Below, piece after piece: positions 15,863 through 19,691 of a stretch of 19,691 bases of DNA. Origin of the DNA: CBDUEV01 sp965366365 (GTDB taxonomy: Bacteria; Actinomycetota; Acidimicrobiia; Spongiisociales; JAENVV01). Under the pieces are notes generated by a model. The model saw only the letters and a program-made list of their open reading frames with translations. It ran no database searches and had not been told where the DNA came from. Every line of letters starts with the position of its first letter. The stretch's first letter is position 1. Both the position numbers and the translations under genes were made by a program. The stretch is from positions 1-19,691 of the forward strand of contig CBDUEV010000048.1 of assembly GCA_965366365.1 (NCBI GenBank), read 5' to 3'.

Positions 15863-16615
15863 ATGGCTGAAACACCTCTCCTTCGTATCTCGAATCTGCA
15901 CGCCTCGATCAACGACGTCGAGATCCTCCAAGGGGTCGACCTCACGGTCAACCCCGGCGAGATCCATGCCCTGATGGGACCCAACGGTTCCGGCAAATCG
16001 ACACTGTCCAAGGTGCTGATGGGCCATCCCGCCTATGAGATCACGGCGGGGACGATCACCTATAAGGGCGAAGACGTCACCCAGGCATCACCCAACGACC
16101 GAGCAACCAAGGGCATGTTTCTGGCCTTCCAGCATCCCGAGACCATCCCCGGCGTGTCCGTCATCCAATTCCTGCGCACGGCCCTCGCCAACAAGACGGG
16201 CATCGATTACACCGTGCTCGAACTCCGCCTCAAGGTGATGGACGCCATGGCCGAACTCGGCATGGAGTCGTCCTTCGCTGATCGCTACCTCAATGAGGGC
16301 TTCTCCGGCGGCGAACGGAAACGCAACGAGGTGCTGCAGATGGCCATCCTCGAGCCCGAGCTGGCGATCATGGACGAGACCGACTCAGGGCTCGACATCG
16401 ACGCACTCCGCACGGTCGCGGAAGGTGTGGGGAAGCTGACGGGACCGGAACGGTCCTTCCTCATCATCACCCACTACCAGCGGCTCCTCCAGTACATCGA
16501 ACCTCACGTTGTTCACATCTTCATGGACGGCCGAATCCTCACCTCGGGCGGGCCCGAGCTCGCCCACCAGCTCGAAGAAGACGGCTACGACGCCTTCCGG
16601 ACCCCGGCCCTCTAG
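15863..16615 (+). CDS. sufC: Fe-S cluster assembly ATPase SufC
   Basis: A 250-residue ABC-type ATPase. Walker A GPNGSGKS lies at residues 39-46, followed by FLAFQHPETIPGVSVIQFLR, the signature FSGGERKRNEVLQMA, Walker B LAIMDETDSGLDIDAL and the H-loop LIITHYQRLLQYI. The ETDSGLD variant and GGERKRNE are diagnostic of SufC, the energy-supplying subunit of the SufBC2D scaffold. It lacks membrane segments and acts in the cytoplasm. Start ATG 15863; a TACCAT box is 9 nt upstream, and no strong ribosome-binding site is present. The usual upstream neighbours sufB and sufD are missing here; the divergent PadR gene stands instead. The 173 bp between PadR and sufC contains only their promoters, as far as I can see. 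Confidence 0.96.
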   Translation: MAETPLLRISNLHASINDVEILQGVDLTVNPGEIHALMGPNGSGKSTLSKVLMGHPAYEITAGTITYKGEDVTQASPNDRATKGMFLAFQHPETIPGVSVIQFLRTALANKTGIDYTVLELRLKVMDAMAELGMESSFADRYLNEGFSGGERKRNEVLQMAILEPELAIMDETDSGLDIDALRTVAEGVGKLTGPERSFLIITHYQRLLQYIEPHVVHIFMDGRILTSGGPELAHQLEEDGYDAFRTPAL

Positions 16616-16619
16616 CCCG

Positions 16620-17831
16620 GTGGACGTCCGGGCAGACTTTCCAATCCTGGAGAGGCAGGTCCACGGCCGCCCCCTCACCTTTCTCGACTCGGCGGCCAGT
16701 TCACAGAAACCGGTCCAGGTTCTCGAGGCCATGGACGAGATCTACCGACGCTCGTACGCCAACGTGCATCGCGGCGCCTACCAGTTGTCAGCCGAGTCGA
16801 CCGACGCCTACGAAGCGGCCCGACGCAACGTAGCCGACTTCATCGGAGCCAAGACGGAAGAGGTGGTCTTCACCCGCGGCACCACGACCAGCCTCAACAT
16901 GCTGGCGACTCGGTGGGGACGCGATCGCCTCCAGCCCGGCGACAAGATCGTCCTGTCTGTGATGGAGCACCACTCCAACATCGTTCCCTGGCAGATGGCC
17001 GCCCAGCAGTGCGGCGCCGAGCTCGTCTACGCCCCCCTCGACCACGACTACCAAATCGACTTGACCGCCCTGGCCGATCTCATGGACGAACGCGTCGAGA
17101 TCGTGTCCATCACCGGAATGTCCAACGTCCTCGGGTCGATCGCCCCGATGCCTGAGGTCGCCCGCCTCGCCCACGCGGTGGGCGCCACCCTCATCGTCGA
17201 CGGCGCCCAGCTGGTCCCCCACGCCCCGGTCTCCGTATCCGACCTGGGCGCGGACTTCCTCGCCTTCTCCGGCCACAAGATGCTCGGCCCCACCGGAATC
17301 GGCGTGTTGTGGGGCCGCCAGGAACTCCTCGAGGAAATGGAGCCGTTTGAAGGCGGCGGCGAGATGATCGCCACCGTCGGCCTCTACGAATCGACGTGGG
17401 CACCCGTTCCCCAGAAACACGAGGCGGGCACGCCTCCTTTCGTCGAAGCCGTGGGCCTCGGCGCCGCCGTCGATTACCTCCGCAACATCGGCATGGACAA
17501 AGTGCGCCGCCACGACATGGAACTCACGCGCTATGCCCTGGACGAACTGGCCAAGCTCGACGCCCTCACCGTCTTCGGTCCCCGCAATGTCGAGCGTCGG
17601 GGCGGGACGATCAGCTTCACCCTGGCCGACATCCACCCCCACGATCTCGCCACCATCCTCGATGAGCACGGCGTGGCAGTGCGCGCCGGGCACCATTGCG
17701 CCAGACCGCTGATGACCCATCTCGGTGTTCCGGCCACCGCCCGGGCCTCATTCTCGGTCTACAACACGACCGACGACGTCGATCGACTCGTCGAAGGCCT
17801 CCACCACGCCGCAACCATCTTCGGGATCTAG
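16620..17831 (+). CDS. sufS: Cysteine desulfurase SufS
   Basis: A 403-residue group II cysteine desulfurase that takes sulfur from cysteine and passes it as a persulfide to SufU. Landmarks: LDSAASSQKP near the start, YANVHRGAYQLS, HHSNIVPWQ, the PLP lysine Lys220 in SGHKMLGPTGIGVLWG, and the persulfide cysteine Cys360 in VRAGHHCARPLM (Lys226 and Cys364 in E. coli SufS). Start GTG 16620 is 4 nt after the sufC stop. It aligns with the usual SufS N-terminus (VDVRADFPIL); the longer open frame upstream lies inside sufC. No ribosome-binding site is obvious, so translation is probably coupled to sufC. Confidence 0.96.
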   Translation: MDVRADFPILERQVHGRPLTFLDSAASSQKPVQVLEAMDEIYRRSYANVHRGAYQLSAESTDAYEAARRNVADFIGAKTEEVVFTRGTTTSLNMLATRWGRDRLQPGDKIVLSVMEHHSNIVPWQMAAQQCGAELVYAPLDHDYQIDLTALADLMDERVEIVSITGMSNVLGSIAPMPEVARLAHAVGATLIVDGAQLVPHAPVSVSDLGADFLAFSGHKMLGPTGIGVLWGRQELLEEMEPFEGGGEMIATVGLYESTWAPVPQKHEAGTPPFVEAVGLGAAVDYLRNIGMDKVRRHDMELTRYALDELAKLDALTVFGPRNVERRGGTISFTLADIHPHDLATILDEHGVAVRAGHHCARPLMTHLGVPATARASFSVYNTTDDVDRLVEGLHHAATIFGI

Positions 17832-17893
17832 GCTGCCGAGGCGGCGAGCAGGCCGATCGCGCAGTTCGCGGAGCGCACTAGCCTTCAGTTCCC

Positions 17894-18352
17894 ATGGCAC
17901 TGGAAGATCTCTACCGCGAAGTCATCATCGATCACTCCCGCAACCCGCGCAATCGCGCTGCGGTCGGCAGGGTCGACGCCCATGCAGAGGGCCACAATCC
18001 GTTGTGTGGTGACGAAATCGACATCGACCTGGAGATCGAAGAAGGGGCCGTGACCGGCATTGCCGTCTCCGGCCAGGGCTGTTCGATCTCCCAGGCCTCC
18101 GCCTCGATGATGAGTGAGGCGATCAAGGGCAAGACCCTGGCGGAAATCGAAACGATCGCCGACCGATTCAAGATGATGATCGCCATCACGGAGTCCGACG
18201 AAGAAATCCTCGACCCGAACCGGCCCGGAGCCGTGCTCGGCGATCTCGAGGCTCTTCAGGGGGTTCGCAAGTTCCCGGTCCGAGTGAAGTGCGCAGGCCT
18301 CGGATGGGCCACGCTCCTCGAAGCCCTCGAACTCGCCCCCAATTCCCGCTGA
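17894..18352 (+). CDS. sufU: Zinc sulfurtransferase SufU
   Basis: A 152-residue SufU, which accepts persulfide sulfur from SufS via a zinc-bound cysteine. The zinc ligands are visible: Cys38 and Asp40 in NPLCGDE, Cys63 in GQGCSISQASASMM, and Cys133 in VRVKCAGLGW. The ~20-residue insertion between the second and third cysteine regions (RFKMMIAITESDEE), absent from IscU, supports SufU over IscU. Start ATG 17894. A TAGCCT box (17879-17884) is 9 nt upstream, so an internal leaderless promoter is possible despite the 62-nt gap from sufS. No sufT follows; whiB converges 58 nt downstream. Confidence 0.95.
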   Translation: MALEDLYREVIIDHSRNPRNRAAVGRVDAHAEGHNPLCGDEIDIDLEIEEGAVTGIAVSGQGCSISQASASMMSEAIKGKTLAEIETIADRFKMMIAITESDEEILDPNRPGAVLGDLEALQGVRKFPVRVKCAGLGWATLLEALELAPNSR

Positions 18353-18410
18353 CCAACGCCTCAGAAGCCTGTCGGGTCCCCAAGGAGCCAGGCAACAGGC
18401 GGCCCGAGAT

Positions 18411-18719
18411 TCAACGGGAGGATGGCTCGAGGAGGTCTTCCACGGAGAGGAATTCGCCCTGGCGGGCGGCGGCCACCCACTTCCTCCGCAACAGCCGGCG
18501 TTCCTCCTCGTCGGTGCCGCCCCAGACCCCGAATCGTTGGCCGGTCTCGACGGCGTAGCCGAGGCACTCGAGTTGCACAGGGCAGCTCTTGCAGATGTTC
18601 TTCACCAGTTCCAGCTGTCGGGCCGCGCTCCCGGTCTCGCCGGCGGGGAAGAACACCGCTCGGCTGTGGTCGCGGCAGGCAGCCAGGTCTCGCCACTCGA
18701 ACTCTGTTTCTCTGGTCAT
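18411..18719 (-). CDS. WhiB family redox-sensing transcriptional regulator
   Basis: A 102-residue WhiB-like protein, a family confined to Actinobacteria and their phages. The [4Fe-4S] ligands are Cys15, Cys43, Cys46 and Cys52 (LAAC, CKSC, C). The sigma-binding turn is GVWGGTDEEERR (residues 64-75). The C-terminal basic stretch LLRRKWVAAARQ is the DNA-contact region. All four cysteines are intact. WhiB proteins sense nitric oxide or redox state and modulate the primary sigma factor. It lies convergent to sufU, so its own cluster supply genes are next door. ATG 18717-18719; a TAGTAT box lies 6 nt upstream, with no ribosome-binding site, so a leaderless mRNA is likely. The specific paralogue (WhiB1-7) is not assignable. 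Confidence 0.96.
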   Translation of the reverse strand: MTRETEFEWRDLAACRDHSRAVFFPAGETGSAARQLELVKNICKSCPVQLECLGYAVETGQRFGVWGGTDEEERRLLRRKWVAAARQGEFLSVEDLLEPSSR

Positions 18720-18725
18720 GAACGT

Positions 18726-18748
18726 ATACTAGACTATTTAGTGCTAAA
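18726..18748 (-). promoter_or_regulatory. whiB promoter with a TTTAG-CTAAA palindrome
   Basis: On the minus strand TAGTAT (18726-18731) is an apparent -10 box, 6 nt from the WhiB start codon. Just upstream, in the spacer between -10 and -35, lies TTTAG-TG-CTAAA (18737-18748), with 5-bp perfect arms. No good -35 match is seen, consistent with an activator-dependent or extended promoter. The palindrome is in the position of an operator. Confidence 0.5.
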
Positions 18749-18778
18749 CCGCTACCCTTTTCTTGCCGCGCCAGGGGG

Positions 18779-18818
18779 AAGGACCCGGCGTACGCCGAGA
18801 AGCCTGCGTCGGGTCCTT
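18779..18818 (-). terminator. Branched hairpin downstream of the RseB-like gene
   Basis: AAGGACCCG (18779-18787) pairs with CGGGTCCTT (18810-18818), nine perfect base pairs. The enclosed 22 nt include GGCGTACGCC (18787-18796), itself a palindrome, so a side hairpin can form. It lies about 110 nt after the stop of the minus-strand gene and upstream of whiB, and can insulate the two. The same GGCGTACGCC core occurs in the terminator at 5000-5013. Confidence 0.5.
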
Positions 18819-18926
18819 TATTCACTCGTTGCTGGGCCTGTTCCCGGGCGCAGAAGGCGCCACCCGCCGGCGTCCAGGCCACAAGGAGGCGCCCTTCAGC
18901 ACCGACTCGCCACCCCAACGGCCTCG

Positions 18927-19691
18927 TCAGTTGAAGAGCCCTCGCCAGAGGCGTTCGAAGAACCCTGCCGACTCGGCCGCAGGGAGGTCGGCGAGCACGG
19001 AGTCTTGGAGATCGAGCGGGAGATCGCCGATCAGCACGTACCCTCCGGCGTTCGATTGCCAGGAGTAGACCACGGATCCAACATCGAAGGACCGGCGATA
19101 ATCCCCCGCGGCTCCGGCGACGATGGGCGCCTCACGGAGTTCGGGCACATCGATCGGCCGTGACGAGTTGAGGAGGGTGAAGGAGAAGAGGCCGTCCACG
19201 TAGTAGGCGGAGAGCACATCGGCTTCGACTCCATCGGCGATGAACTGCCGAGTGAACTGCCCGACCTCGATCGGGAAGGTCGATTCGAGAGCCCCGGTCG
19301 CCTCCCGTTGATCCGGCATCTCCACCCCGGCGCTGTCCACCGATGCAGCGAGACCAGGATCGCCCGGAACGAAGCGCGTGAATCGGGTGCTGCAATAGGT
19401 GCTCCCATCTGCGTTGAAGATGTCCGATGCCAGCACCACGCCGGTTTCGTCGTCGACGGAGAGCAGCACCCGCACCACCCCGTCGTGCCGAATCTCGACA
19501 ATGTCCACCGATCGGCCCAGCAACCGGTCCACGCCGATGGAGACAGCCTCATAGCCCTCCGCGGTGGGCCACTTCTCGGAGTCGGAGAGTCGGCTCGTGC
19601 GGTAGACGCCCGCTCCAGAGCGGGTGACGACTCCGGCTTCGTCCTGCCCGACTTCGTACACCTCCGAATAGGTCCCGTCGGGGGTGTTGCA
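18927..19691 (-). CDS. Secreted RseB/MucB-like sigma-regulatory protein, 5' end cut by the window edge
   Basis: An open frame enters at the right edge with no start codon inside and ends at 18927, giving 254 residues. The middle part YRTSRLSDSEKWPTAEGYEA, LLGRSVDIVEIRHDGVVRVL, LLSVDDETGVVLASDIFNAD and STRFTRFVPGD resembles the MucB/RseB (LolA-like) fold. In that family an 'is converted to... device-readable' pattern of 'DxxTG.vL.s.i.n.dG' is followed by a phenylalanine-rich strand. The C-terminal half (~130-245) includes FTRQFIADGVEADVLSAYYV and GGYVLIGDLPLDLQDSVLAD, a region resembling the RseB C-terminal domain. RseB-type proteins usually sit next to a sigma factor and its anti-sigma factor, which would be to the right of the window. 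Assignment is moderate; other lipoprotein-carrier-like secreted proteins are possible. Confidence 0.5.
   Translation of the reverse strand, partial: CNTPDGTYSEVYEVGQDEAGVVTRSGAGVYRTSRLSDSEKWPTAEGYEAVSIGVDRLLGRSVDIVEIRHDGVVRVLLSVDDETGVVLASDIFNADGSTYCSTRFTRFVPGDPGLAASVDSAGVEMPDQREATGALESTFPIEVGQFTRQFIADGVEADVLSAYYVDGLFSFTLLNSSRPIDVPELREAPIVAGAAGDYRRSFDVGSVVYSWQSNAGGYVLIGDLPLDLQDSVLADLPAAESAGFFERLWRGLFN

Noticed and set aside
16788..17720. 310-aa minus-strand ORF opposite sufS
   Set aside because: Antisense to a textbook SufS gene.

Overview
The window is GC-rich and densely coded, and it looks chromosomal. A WhiB-family iron-sulfur regulator, an AfsR-type BTAD regulator, an F420-type luciferase-like oxidoreductase and a SufC-SufS-SufU cluster together point to Actinomycetota. 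An Acidimicrobiia-like lineage is my inference, not proven. At least seven genes have a TAnnnT box only 6-9 nt from the start codon, which suggests many leaderless transcripts.

Layout, left to right. 1-4981 is metabolic: the tail of an unidentified gene, an S58 (DmpA/P1) aminopeptidase, an SDR oxidoreductase on the minus strand, then a class IV aminotransferase overlapping by one base with a sulfotransferase-like P-loop protein, then an acyl-CoA dehydrogenase. 4982-8377 holds a 69-aa minus-strand protein divergent from a 920-aa AfsR/BTAD-NTPase-TPR regulator. This segment is bracketed by two copies of the 3' end of the acyl-CoA dehydrogenase gene; the right-hand copy is a decayed, deleted remnant. 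8378-9193 is a lipoprotein.

9194-13265 is the most unusual part. A roughly 300-bp hairpin-rich leader precedes two tandem TasA/camelysin-like secreted proteins. A double hairpin follows, and then a SipW-type (Ser-His) signal peptidase with about eight membrane segments. This export module is also bracketed by a gene-3'-end repeat, here the 3' end of the adjacent Tat-signal peptidoglycan amidase. The outlying copy forms the end of a 59-codon ORF.

13321-15689 holds a luciferase-like oxidoreductase, a YbaK-type deacylase, and a PadR regulator with a two-TM membrane partner, controlled by a textbook promoter with an embedded palindrome. 15863-18352 is sufC-sufS-sufU without sufB or sufD in the window. 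It converges with whiB. The right edge cuts a minus-strand secreted protein resembling RseB-type sigma-regulatory proteins.

No tRNA, rRNA, CRISPR array, transposase or integrase was recognised.
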